From: Bernardetia sp. MNP-M8
GTDB taxonomy: Bacteria > Bacteroidota > Bacteroidia > Cytophagales > Bernardetiaceae
Reading direction: 5' to 3'
Length of the DNA stretch: 64,000 nucleotides
Assembly: GCF_037126285.1 (NCBI RefSeq)
Contig: NZ_CP147012.1
Location: forward strand, 4,424,676-4,488,675
The notes beneath the pieces are model-generated. The model worked only from the letters and a program-made list of their open reading frames with translations, did not search any database and was not told the DNA's origin. Both the position numbers and the translations under genes were made by a program. Below are positions 43,896 through 52,435 of the stretch, piece after piece. Every line of letters starts with the position of its first letter. Position 1 is the first letter of the stretch.

Positions 43896-45212
43896 TTATA
43901 GCCAAATATGTGTTTGAAGGATAATTTCTCCTCGTGTGGTATCTAAATTTCCTGCTGCATAAACAGGACGTTGAGAATATTGTAGCGTAATTTTGGCATG
44001 ATGAGAATTAATGAAATAATTTGCTCCAATATCAAACTGTGAAGAAGGGTCGTTTAAGGCTTCAAAGTTTTTGTAAGTAAAGGCTGCAAAAGGTTGAAAT
44101 TGCGCTCCATTTTTAAATTTTGCAAATGCATAACCAGCTTGTGTATAAGAAATTGTACCTGTTCCGATGGTAGGTTGTGTATTTCCTCCCCCTCCAGAAA
44201 TATTCATAATTCCTACATTGCGAAGATAATTATCACCAAAATCATAGCTATAAAAAGCTGAATAAGCTGTAAGTCCACCTTTTCCCATTGGTAACTCTAA
44301 GAAGGCATCAACTGCAAAAAGTGAAATGTCTTTTAATTGAGCTTCTGTTTGTCCTGCTTTTTTTACGGCTGTTGCTTCTGGGTGATAATGAAATCCTGCT
44401 CCAATATTAAAAATCTTTTTGCTTCCCATATATGTTCCTACAAAATAAGGTAGCTTATTAGATTCTTTATCAAAAAATTGATAATTAAAATATCCTTGTA
44501 CGGCAGTGTTATCATTCAAAACATTTCTTGCAATGCCATCATCTGCCAAATCATTTGCTAATCCACCTGATGCAAAAGGTTTATTAAGTGCGATGCGATA
44601 GTCAAAACCACCAATTTTTCCTTTTGCATAAATTCCAAACTGACGAGCAAATTGGTCTGTCAATTCAATCGTTGCCCAGTTAAAAATAGGTGCATCAATT
44701 GTTAAAAAATTGAGTGTACTGGCATTTGTCATTCTTGAAATGCCATTCCAATAATGAAGTCCTGTTCCAATATAAAGTTGGTCAGCTACTTTGTATTCTG
44801 TCCAAGCATCATGCATAAAAATTTGTGGTTTTTTTCCTGTACCTCCTGTAACTCCTCCATTTACAAAGGTTTGATTATTCAGTCCAAAATGAGTAAGTAT
44901 TAAAAAACGAGGAGAAATTTGAGCGTACATCAAGACACGAGAGCGACGAAGACCAATATCAAATGTATTGTCTGAAGGGTTTCCTGCTAAATCCACGCTA
45001 TTAGGATTATTTTGAGTAGAACGAACCCAGAACTGATGCCAAGTAAGAAAACGTATATATTTATTCCCACTATCATCTAATTTAAGAGTTAGAGGTTTAT
45101 AAGAGTGGTCAATTTCTTGTTTTTCTTCTGTTTTTTCTTGAGCGAATAAATTTTGGCTAAAACAGAGTAAAACCAAACAAAATGCAATCAATATTAATTT
45201 TAATAGTTTCAT
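43896..45212 (-). CDS. Outer-membrane porin-like beta-barrel protein
   Basis: This 438-residue protein has a signal peptide (MKLLKLILIAFCLVLLCFSQ, cleavage near FAQ). The body alternates hydrophobic and polar residues in many short strands, with IGLRRSRVLMYAQISPRFLI near the front, GGFDYRIALNKPF in the middle and a final strand AGNLDTTRGEIILQTHIWL ending in an aromatic-rich tail typical of barrels. It resembles phosphate-selective-porin/OprP-like proteins. Lying just upstream of DUF4212 and the symporter on the same strand, it may bring the same substrate across the outer membrane. Confidence 0.75.
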   Translation of the reverse strand: MKLLKLILIAFCLVLLCFSQNLFAQEKTEEKQEIDHSYKPLTLKLDDSGNKYIRFLTWHQFWVRSTQNNPNSVDLAGNPSDNTFDIGLRRSRVLMYAQISPRFLILTHFGLNNQTFVNGGVTGGTGKKPQIFMHDAWTEYKVADQLYIGTGLHYWNGISRMTNASTLNFLTIDAPIFNWATIELTDQFARQFGIYAKGKIGGFDYRIALNKPFASGGLANDLADDGIARNVLNDNTAVQGYFNYQFFDKESNKLPYFVGTYMGSKKIFNIGAGFHYHPEATAVKKAGQTEAQLKDISLFAVDAFLELPMGKGGLTAYSAFYSYDFGDNYLRNVGIMNISGGGGNTQPTIGTGTISYTQAGYAFAKFKNGAQFQPFAAFTYKNFEALNDPSSQFDIGANYFINSHHAKITLQYSQRPVYAAGNLDTTRGEIILQTHIWL

Positions 45213-45337
45213 TATGTGGTAGGTTTGTGTGTATGTGAAATTTTATTTTGTGTTTTGTTCCTCAATGATACACACAAGCCGACCTAATAGCCAAATGGTG
45301 GGTTGTTTTATGTTAAATGAAAGATAGCTAAGTAATT

Positions 45338-45878
45338 AAATTGTAAATGATAAGTGGTAAATTATAAATGGAATACCTTTTTGAGTTATGAAGAAAAATT
45401 TAGTAATTTATATTTTTTTATAATTTAATTCATCACTTATAATTATTTTATTATGCATTCTAATAATCCTGTTAGAGATAAAAGTTTTAAATTGGCTGTC
45501 AGAATAGTTAAATTATATAAGTTTTTAGTAGAAGAGAAAAAAGAGTATACCTTATCCAAACAACTATTAAGAAGTGGAACAAGTATAGGTGCTATGGTAA
45601 GAGAAGCCGAACATGCAGAAACAAAAAAAGATTTTGTTCATAAAATGTCAATTGCTCAAAAAGAAAGTAATGAAACATTATACTGGTTAGAACTACTTAG
45701 AGAAACAGATTACTTGACTGAACAGCAATTTGAAAGTCTATATAAAGACGCAAAAGAAGTAATTAGCATTACCACAAGCATAATAAAAACAACGAAGAAA
45801 AATATAAATAATAAATGAAATACTATGATAATATGGCTTTGTATTCGTTTATAATTTATCACTTACAATTTATCATTT
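45338..45878. mobile_element. Putative inverted-repeat unit carrying a four-helix-bundle gene
   Basis: AAATTGTAAATGATAAGTGG plus TAAATTATAAATGGAATAC (45338-45376) is inverted imperfectly at 45841-45878 (GTATTCGTTTATAATTTATC, ACTTACAATTTATCATTT), roughly 80% over 30 bases. Between them lie a further AATTTA-type copy (45402-45445) and the gene at 45453-45818. The call as a mobile unit is an inference from flanks shared with copies A and B. Confidence 0.4.
45453..45818 (+). CDS. Four-helix-bundle protein (23S rRNA IVP/avd-like)
   Basis: This 121-residue helical protein matches the small family found in 23S rRNA intervening sequences and in intergenic regions: KSFKLAVRIVKLYKFLVEEK, LRSGTSIGAMVREAEHAETK, DFVHKMSIAQKESNETLYWL, ELLRETDYLT and the basic tail. 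Its members form pentameric bundles that bind nucleic acid; the related Avd protein acts with a diversity-generating reverse transcriptase, but none is present here. The gene lies between inverted AT-rich repeats, in the gap between the porin-like gene and the InsA-like gene. Confidence 0.9.
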   Translation: MHSNNPVRDKSFKLAVRIVKLYKFLVEEKKEYTLSKQLLRSGTSIGAMVREAEHAETKKDFVHKMSIAQKESNETLYWLELLRETDYLTEQQFESLYKDAKEVISITTSIIKTTKKNINNK

Positions 45879-45881
45879 GTT

Positions 45882-46304
45882 TTAAAGGCGTTCCCACTTG
45901 ATTATCATAAACTTATCTCCCAAAGGGGTTATCAAAATACTAGAATCTTCTAACGCATTTTTTTCGGCTAGAAATTCTAATAATTCGCTGTGTTTCAATA
46001 TTTTATAAGTAGGACGGTATTCTCTCATTTTTGGACGAGAAATTTTATATTCTTTCACCCAGTTCATTACAGATACATGACTTACTCCAATAATTCGTTC
46101 TATTTCTCTGTATGAAAGTCCTTCTAAATAAAGCTGTAAAGCCTTGACTACATAGTAATTATCGATACGTTTGCCGTCCTTCTGAACGGTAAAATAATAA
46201 GTACATGATTTACATAAAAAACGCTGTTTTTTGCGTATTGTGCCACTTTTTATAACTTGATTGCTTTGGCAGCGTGGGCAATCTGGAACTTTGAAAGTAT
46301 TCAT
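45882..46304 (-). CDS. IS1 InsA-like zinc-ribbon/HTH protein
   Basis: This 140-residue protein has an N-terminal zinc ribbon CPRCQSNQVIKSG ... RFLCKSCTYYF and a helix-turn-helix LQLYLEGLSYREIERIIGVS followed by HVSVMNWVKEY, the arrangement of the InsA DNA-binding part of IS1 transposase. The catalytic DDE part is absent; instead a 50-residue C-terminus (HSELLEFLAEKNALEDSSIL ... GDKFMIIKWERL) ends the protein. There are no terminal repeats of an IS1 element nearby. It looks like a domesticated DNA-binding protein. Its divergent position beside acs makes a regulatory role plausible, but this is an inference. Confidence 0.75.
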   Translation of the reverse strand: MNTFKVPDCPRCQSNQVIKSGTIRKKQRFLCKSCTYYFTVQKDGKRIDNYYVVKALQLYLEGLSYREIERIIGVSHVSVMNWVKEYKISRPKMREYRPTYKILKHSELLEFLAEKNALEDSSILITPLGDKFMIIKWERL

Positions 46305-46316
46305 AATATAGTATTT

Positions 46317-46350
46317 AAACCCTAAGGGCTTTTAAAAACCCTTAGGGGTT
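46317..46350. terminator. AAACCCTAAGGG hairpin
   Basis: AAACCCTAAGGG (46317-46328) pairs with CCCTTAGGGGTT (46339-46350). It sits just upstream of the InsA-like start, so it is better seen as a dispersed hairpin or attenuator-like element than as a terminator of that gene. Confidence 0.45.
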
Positions 46351-46401
46351 AGTACAATTTTATACAATTTAATCAAAAAAAAAGAACTATCTAAAATTTA
46401 C

Positions 46402-46491
46402 TTTGCATAGCTATATCAATTTTGCATAGCTATATCATTTTAGCAGAGTATGTTTTGTGGCTTTTAAGAAAAACTATACTTTGCTAAAATA
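46402..46491. promoter_or_regulatory. Tandem and inverted repeats upstream of acs (operator-like)
   Basis: TTTGCATAGCTATATCA occurs twice in direct tandem, starting at 46402 and 46421 (period 19). It is followed by an inverted pair ATTTTAGCAGAGTAT (46436-46450) and ATACTTTGCTAAAAT (46477-46491). The block lies about 145-230 bases ahead of the acs ATG and near the divergent InsA-like gene. The spacing is typical of transcription-factor sites; the binding protein is unknown. Confidence 0.5.
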
Positions 46492-46633
46492 CTATATTTT
46501 TTTAGGGAAACCGTTTTTATTTTTTTAGATTGTGTAATAATTTGTATTACAGGCTTAACCAAGTCTGTGATAAAGTAAAAAATAATTTCAACTCACAGAC
46601 TAGAAATCTGTGCAATATAAACCACACACAATC

Positions 46634-48535
46634 ATGAGAATTAGAACCTTAGAAGATTATAGCACAGCCTATCGAAAAAGTGTAGAAAATCCTGAACGTT
46701 TTTGGGAAGATGTAGCAGAAACTTTTTCTTGGCACAAACGCTGGAACAAAGTTCTGGATTATAGTTTTGAAGATTATTATGTAAAATGGTTTGAAGGTGC
46801 AAAATTCAATATTACAGAAAATTGCTTAGACAGACATTTACTCACAAAGGGCGATAAAGTAGCCTTAATATGGGAACCTAACAGTCCAGATGAAGACGAG
46901 ATAGAATTTACTTATAAACAGTTACACGAAAAAGTATGTCAGTTTGCCAATGTTTTGAAAAATAATGGAGTTGAAAAAGGAGATAGAGTAGTTTTATATA
47001 TGCCAATGGTGCCAGAGTTAGCAATTGGTGTTTTGGCTTGCGCTCGTTTGGGTGCTGTTCATTCAGTTGTTTTTGCAGGATTTTCTTCTTCTGCTTTGGC
47101 TGATAGAATTAATGATGCACAAGCAAAAATAGTTTTGAGTTCGGATGGAAATTTCAGAGGAAATAGAGTATTTGAAGTAAAAAATGTAGTAGATGAAGCT
47201 CTTTCAACCTGTCCTTCTATCGAAAAGCAAATTGTTTTGAAACGCACCAATTCAGATGTAACTATGAAAGAAGGTAGAGATATTTGGTGGCACGAACAAA
47301 CAGAAAAAGCTGACCCATTTTGTCCTGCAACTATTATTGATGCCGAAGATCCTTTATTTATTCTTTATACTTCAGGTTCGACAGGAAAACCAAAAGGAGT
47401 TGTTCATCATGCAGGTGGCTATATGGTTTATGCAAAATACAGTTTTGAGAATGTTTTTCAGCTTCAAGACGATGATGTTTATTGGTGTACAGCTGACATT
47501 GGTTGGATTACTGGTCATTCCTATATTGTTTATGCACCTCTTTTGTCTGGCTCAACCACAATGATGTTTGAAGGAACGCCTACTTTTCCAGATGCAGGTC
47601 GTTTTTGGGAAATTGTAGATAAATATAAAGTTTCTATTTTTTATACTGCTCCAACAGCTATTCGTGCGCTACAAGCACAAGGTTTGGAATATGTAAATAA
47701 ATATGATTTGTCTTCTTTGCGTGTTTTGGGGACAGTTGGCGAACCTATCAATGAAGAAGCGTGGCATTGGTATCATCAGCATATTGGAAAGGGAAATTGT
47801 CCGATTGTAGATACGTGGTGGCAAACTGAAACAGGTGGAATGATGATTTCTAACATGGCAGGAGTAACACCAAACAAACCGACTTGTGCAACACTTCCAC
47901 TTCCAGGTATTCAGCCTGTTTTATTAGATTCAGAAGGAAATGAAATTGAAGGAAATAACGTAGAAGGAAATTTATGTATAAAATATCCTTGGCCTAGCAT
48001 TTTGAGAACCACTTATGGTGACCATGAACGCTGTAAGCAAACTTATTTTTCTACCTACAGAGGTTATTATTTTACAGGTGATGGCTGTAAAAGAGACCAT
48101 GATGGAATGTACAGAATTTTGGGAAGGGTAGATGATGTAATCAATGTTTCTGGACATAGAATGGGAACGGCAGAAGTAGAAGATGCCATCAATCAACACG
48201 AAGATGTCATTGAATCAGCAGTTGTGGGTTATCCTCATGACATAAAAGGACAAGGAATTTATGCTTTTGTGATTTGTGATGAAAACTCTAGTAAATCTCA
48301 TGAAGAATTAAGAACCGAAATCTTACAAACAGTTTCACAAGAAATTGGAGCGATTGCCAAACCTGAAAAAATTCAAATCGTTTCTGGGCTTCCAAAAACT
48401 CGTTCTGGAAAAATTATGCGTAGAATTTTGAGGAAAATTGCAGAAGGAGATATTTCTAATTTGGGAGATACTTCTACACTTCTTGACCCAGAAGTTGTGA
48501 ACGAAATAAAAGAAGGCGCAGGATTAGCTGTATAG
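46634..48535 (+). CDS. acs: Acetyl-CoA synthetase
   Basis: Acs activates acetate with ATP and CoA to acetyl-CoA through an acetyl-AMP intermediate. From the ATG at 46634 it has 633 residues; a GTG at 46610 would add eight, but MRIRTLEDYSTAYRKSVENP matches the usual start. The motifs are YTSGSTGKPKGVVHHAGGYM (AMP loop), GEPINEEAWHWYH, DTWWQTETGGMMISNMAG, YYFTGDGCKRDHDGMYRILG, GRVDDVINVSGHRMGTAEVE and the C-terminal PKTRSGKIMRRILRKIAEG, whose lysine is the classic acetylation site. It stands with the symporter, porin-like and sensor genes in one region for acetate use. Confidence 0.97.
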   Translation: MRIRTLEDYSTAYRKSVENPERFWEDVAETFSWHKRWNKVLDYSFEDYYVKWFEGAKFNITENCLDRHLLTKGDKVALIWEPNSPDEDEIEFTYKQLHEKVCQFANVLKNNGVEKGDRVVLYMPMVPELAIGVLACARLGAVHSVVFAGFSSSALADRINDAQAKIVLSSDGNFRGNRVFEVKNVVDEALSTCPSIEKQIVLKRTNSDVTMKEGRDIWWHEQTEKADPFCPATIIDAEDPLFILYTSGSTGKPKGVVHHAGGYMVYAKYSFENVFQLQDDDVYWCTADIGWITGHSYIVYAPLLSGSTTMMFEGTPTFPDAGRFWEIVDKYKVSIFYTAPTAIRALQAQGLEYVNKYDLSSLRVLGTVGEPINEEAWHWYHQHIGKGNCPIVDTWWQTETGGMMISNMAGVTPNKPTCATLPLPGIQPVLLDSEGNEIEGNNVEGNLCIKYPWPSILRTTYGDHERCKQTYFSTYRGYYFTGDGCKRDHDGMYRILGRVDDVINVSGHRMGTAEVEDAINQHEDVIESAVVGYPHDIKGQGIYAFVICDENSSKSHEELRTEILQTVSQEIGAIAKPEKIQIVSGLPKTRSGKIMRRILRKIAEGDISNLGDTSTLLDPEVVNEIKEGAGLAV

Positions 48536-48558
48536 GCATTTATAACTTACAACTCATA

Positions 48559-48592
48559 AAAAAAGCAACTTCTAAAAGAGGTTGCTTTTTTT
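48559..48592 (+). terminator. Intrinsic terminator after acs
   Basis: AAAAAGCAACTTCT and AGAGGTTGCTTTTT form a strong stem ending in a run of seven T, 24 bases after the acs stop. Confidence 0.88.
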
Positions 48593-48743
48593 GTTCCAAC
48601 AATTAAAAAAGTAATTAGAATTACTAATTTAGAAACTAGATGAGAAAAATGTATTTTAGGTTGCTTTTATAACTTAAATAAAATTATTTCTAAAATAAAG
48701 ATAATATTTAGTATATTTATGCTATACTTACTACTATAAAAAA

Positions 48744-50918
48744 ATGAAATTTTATCTTTCCAGTTTTTATAAAATATTTTTATTCTTTTTACCTATTTTT
48801 TTCTGTTGTGTTCCGACAACTATTTTTGCTCAAACAATAGTTTTAGATGATGAAAAAGAAATTTCTAGCCTAGCAAGTTCACTTTCGTATTATGTTGAAG
48901 GACAGAATGAAAACTATACAATACAGGAGGTGTCAAGTCAAAGTTTTAATCAAAAATGGCTTCAAAATCCTGCTGAACATCTCAATTTGGGTTATAATTC
49001 TAAAGTAATTTGGCTCAAAATAGAAATAGAAAATCACAGTAAACAAGAAGATTGGAATCTTATATTGGACTTACCTTATATTGATAGTATTTATTTTTAT
49101 GAGCCAGTTATTAAATCTGATACTAAAGTAGAGAATAACACTTCTAATTCTAAAAGGAAAATTATACAGACAGGTTGGCATTACCCTTATAATACCCGTA
49201 CTAATTTAGAATCTAACGGTTTCGTATTTCCTTTATATCTTTCTCAAAATCAGAGTGGAATTTATTATTTGCGAACTCAGTCTACCAATCCTGTTCTTTT
49301 CCCCATTTCTATTACCAAACAGAAGCAAGCAATCCAACAAAGCCAAGATAATCATATTGGATATGGTATCTATTTTGGAATCTTGTTAGTTATTTGTTTG
49401 TATAATCTAATTATTTTCATAATGGTTAGAGATATAAGTTATTTATATTACGTAGCTTCTATTGTATTTACTTTTCTTATATTTGGTGGAGTGAGTGGTT
49501 ATTTGTTTAAGTATATTTATCCTAATTATCCAGAAGTAAATTTCTATTTAGTGCGTCTTGCTATGATAGGAATCGTTTATGCGACAGGCTTATTTGTACT
49601 CAAGTTTTTAGAAGTTAAAAAATATAGTGTACTATTTTACAGGTATTTTCTATTCATTTTTGTACTTGCTTTTGTAGCTCTTATCTTAGATTTTTCAGGA
49701 TATAGCTCTTCTATCAATAATATAGTCAAATTACATTCTTTTTCTTTGTTAGTTGTCGGTATTTATTGTTGGGTAAAAGGAAATAAAGTGGCTTATATCT
49801 ATACTTTTGCTTGGATAGGATACACAACAGGAGGTTTAATGATTACACTCCGAAATAGTGGTTCATTACCTATTAATTTTTGGACGACACATGGTGCTGA
49901 AATAGGTTCAGCTTTAGAAGTGGTTTTGCTTTCAATTGCACTTGCAGAACGCTACCGAATTATGAAGAGAGAAAAAGAAATTGCTACCAAAAAAGCATTG
50001 GCATTAGAACAAAGAACAACTCAAGAATTAGAAGAAAAAGTAAATGAACGCACCTTAAAACTCAATGAAAGTAATGAAGAATTAGCACAAATCAATGAAG
50101 AATTATCTATAAACATTGAAACTGTTGAAAAACAAAAAACAGAAATTGAATCCAAAAATCAAGATATTACAGCCAGTATAAATTATGCTAAACGTATTCA
50201 AGATGCTATTTTACCTTCCCAAAGTTCTATTCAATCAGCTTTTACAGATTCTTTTACACTTTATTTGCCCAAAGATGTAGTAAGTGGAGATTTTTATTTT
50301 TTCTTTAAGAATCCAAAATATATTTTTTTAGCTGTGGCTGACTGTACTGGACATGGCGTTCCAGGGTCTTTAATGGCAATGATTGGAACAAATCTTTTGA
50401 GAGAAAGCATTGTAGAAAAACAAATGATTTTACCCTCTGAAATTTTGATGAATTTACACGAGGAAATTGTATCTACACTAAAACAAAAAGAAACAGGAAA
50501 TCGTGATGGAATGGATATTTCTCTTTGTGTGATTAACAAAATGGAAAACAAAATCTATTTTTCAGGAGCTAAAAACCCACTCATAAGTATAAAAAATGAG
50601 GAAGTTACAGAACATAAAGGAAGCCGATTTAGTATTGGAGGTTCTATCAAAACAGAAGGAATTAATTTTGAAGATAAAATAATAGAAATTGATAATCAAA
50701 CTTCTTATTATATGTATTCTGATGGATATCAAGATCAGTTTGGAGGAGAAAGTAATAAAAAATTTATGCGAAAAAATCTTAAAAACCTTTTGCAAACCAT
50801 TCACAAATTACCTTTTCAAGAACAAAATAATATTTTAGAAACGACACTTTCTAAATGGAAAGAAATTGCTCAAGCTCCCCAAATTGACGATATTTTAGTA
50901 ATGGGATTCAAAATCTAA
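48744..50918 (+). CDS. 7TMR-DISM sensor with SpoIIE-type PP2C phosphatase output
   Basis: This 724-residue protein has a signal peptide (to about 30, IFAQ), then a 7TMR-DISMED2-type ligand domain (about 40-190, WLQNPAEHLNLGYNSKVIWL), seven membrane helices (about 205-405) and a coiled coil (410-485, with VNERTLKLNESNEELAQ). The output is a SpoIIE-type serine/threonine phosphatase domain (about 490-724): YAKRIQDAILPSQSSI, LPKDVVSGDFYFFF, AVADCTGHGVPGSLMAMIG, SDGYQDQFGG and DDILVMGFKI hold the metal-binding aspartates. Such proteins dephosphorylate anti-sigma-factor antagonists. Whether the STAS-like protein at 54.7 kb is its partner is only a guess. Confidence 0.92.
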   Translation: MKFYLSSFYKIFLFFLPIFFCCVPTTIFAQTIVLDDEKEISSLASSLSYYVEGQNENYTIQEVSSQSFNQKWLQNPAEHLNLGYNSKVIWLKIEIENHSKQEDWNLILDLPYIDSIYFYEPVIKSDTKVENNTSNSKRKIIQTGWHYPYNTRTNLESNGFVFPLYLSQNQSGIYYLRTQSTNPVLFPISITKQKQAIQQSQDNHIGYGIYFGILLVICLYNLIIFIMVRDISYLYYVASIVFTFLIFGGVSGYLFKYIYPNYPEVNFYLVRLAMIGIVYATGLFVLKFLEVKKYSVLFYRYFLFIFVLAFVALILDFSGYSSSINNIVKLHSFSLLVVGIYCWVKGNKVAYIYTFAWIGYTTGGLMITLRNSGSLPINFWTTHGAEIGSALEVVLLSIALAERYRIMKREKEIATKKALALEQRTTQELEEKVNERTLKLNESNEELAQINEELSINIETVEKQKTEIESKNQDITASINYAKRIQDAILPSQSSIQSAFTDSFTLYLPKDVVSGDFYFFFKNPKYIFLAVADCTGHGVPGSLMAMIGTNLLRESIVEKQMILPSEILMNLHEEIVSTLKQKETGNRDGMDISLCVINKMENKIYFSGAKNPLISIKNEEVTEHKGSRFSIGGSIKTEGINFEDKIIEIDNQTSYYMYSDGYQDQFGGESNKKFMRKNLKNLLQTIHKLPFQEQNNILETTLSKWKEIAQAPQIDDILVMGFKI

Positions 50919-50927
50919 TGTAAAATG

Positions 50928-52292
50928 CTATATGGTAGAATCTGCAATAAATTGTAATGCTAAATCTCTTCCTTTTTTAATACAATCACTTACCGAAACA
51001 CCTCCAAACCAGTTTGCACAAATATAAATATCTGATTTTTTGAGTCGTTTTAATTGTTTTTCTACTTTTAAAAGCTGTTCATCATATTGTGGTACAGATT
51101 TATCCCAGCGTGTAAATTGCTGAATAATAGGGTCATTTTTTATTCCATAAATCTGTTTTAATTCTTCTGTATGTCGTTTCAAAATTTCCTGTTTGGGTAA
51201 TTCTGCATTTTCTTGCCACTGTCTTCCCCCCACAAAACCAGTAAATAAAACTTCATCTTTGGGCGCACGCCCCTCAAAAACACTACTACTCCAAATTGTT
51301 CCTGCCGAAAAAAGGTCTTCTACTTTTGGATGTAACGCTCCAAAACCATCTAAATCAAAATCTACATCTTCTTTTTTGAAAATACTATGAATCAAACACA
51401 TAGTCGGATAATGAATATCTCTAATAGTAAGAGCAAGTTTTTCAAAATGAGGTTCTAACAAATTAGCTGTTATTGAGGGAGGAGTCGTTATAAAAACTTT
51501 ATCAAATTCTAGACTTTCAATTTCTCTTTTCCCTCTTTTTTCGCTTTCTATTTCTAAAACCCAACGTCTATTTCTGCGTTCTATAAAATCACTATTTTTG
51601 ATTGAAACAACAGTATGATTGAGTTGAACATTCAAATTCTTAGCTATATGTTTTGCCAATGATTGCATTCCATTTTTGAAAGAAACGGATTGTTTTCTGC
51701 TTCCAGATTTATTTTTTATGAATCCTTTCAATACTGAACCATGATTTTGAGCATATTCTGTTAGTTGAGGAAAAGTATATTTGAGCAAAAGTTGATAAGC
51801 ATCAGCTGCATAAATACCTGTTACAAAAGGACTGACAGCATAATCGACAACTTCTTTTCCAAAATGATTTTCTAAAAATTCGCCTACTGTTGTTTTTTCA
51901 TCTAATTCCTCTTTTTTATAGGATAGTTCTTTAAAAATTTTAGCTTTTGTCTTTGTAGAAAAAAAAGAGCCAAATAACAATCCTTGTGGAGAAGTAGGTA
52001 ATTTTTTTGGTTTTCCATCACGCACAATAAAGCGGCTTTTACTTACTTTATTTGCATAAACAAGTTCGTTTGCAAAACCTGAATTTTTGATAAACTCAAA
52101 AATTTCATCATCCATTAATAATGAATTTGCCCCTCTTTCAAGCAAATAGGCTTTATTTTTTCCCATCTGTATAGTTTTCAAATAGCCTCCTACTTCGTTG
52201 CTAGATTCAAAAATTTGATAAGGGATATTTTTTTGATGTAAATGCCAAGCTAATGAAAGTCCTGAAATACCTGCGCCAACGATTGCTATCAT
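50928..52292 (-). CDS. hemG: Protoporphyrinogen oxidase (HemY-type)
   Basis: This enzyme oxidises protoporphyrinogen IX (or coproporphyrinogen III) in haem synthesis with FAD. It has 454 residues. The FAD-binding start is MIAIVGAGISGLSLAWHLHQ with acidic partner IFESSNEVGGYLKT, then RGANSLLMDDEIFEF, GEFLENHFGKEVVDYAVSPF, GIYAADAYQLLLKYTFPQL, KRLKKSDIYICANWFGGVSV and the C-terminal SDCIKKGRDLA (FAD loop). The oxygen-dependent HemY type is indicated. It is convergent with the preceding phosphatase gene (nine bases between stops). Confidence 0.93.
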   Translation of the reverse strand: MIAIVGAGISGLSLAWHLHQKNIPYQIFESSNEVGGYLKTIQMGKNKAYLLERGANSLLMDDEIFEFIKNSGFANELVYANKVSKSRFIVRDGKPKKLPTSPQGLLFGSFFSTKTKAKIFKELSYKKEELDEKTTVGEFLENHFGKEVVDYAVSPFVTGIYAADAYQLLLKYTFPQLTEYAQNHGSVLKGFIKNKSGSRKQSVSFKNGMQSLAKHIAKNLNVQLNHTVVSIKNSDFIERRNRRWVLEIESEKRGKREIESLEFDKVFITTPPSITANLLEPHFEKLALTIRDIHYPTMCLIHSIFKKEDVDFDLDGFGALHPKVEDLFSAGTIWSSSVFEGRAPKDEVLFTGFVGGRQWQENAELPKQEILKRHTEELKQIYGIKNDPIIQQFTRWDKSVPQYDEQLLKVEKQLKRLKKSDIYICANWFGGVSVSDCIKKGRDLALQFIADSTI

Positions 52293-52435
52293 TTTAAAAA
52301 GTGGAAAAAATGAAAATTATTAGGATAGAATTAAAATTAACCTACGAAAATAAAGAGTTATTTTCTAAGAAACAAAATTAGTAAATTTATAGCCTCAAAA
52401 GCTATTATATTATAATACAAAAAAAGCAATAAATA

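Noticed and set aside
45453-45818. Possible diversity-generating retroelement because of the Avd-like four-helix protein
   Set aside because: No reverse transcriptase, template repeat or variable repeat is present nearby.
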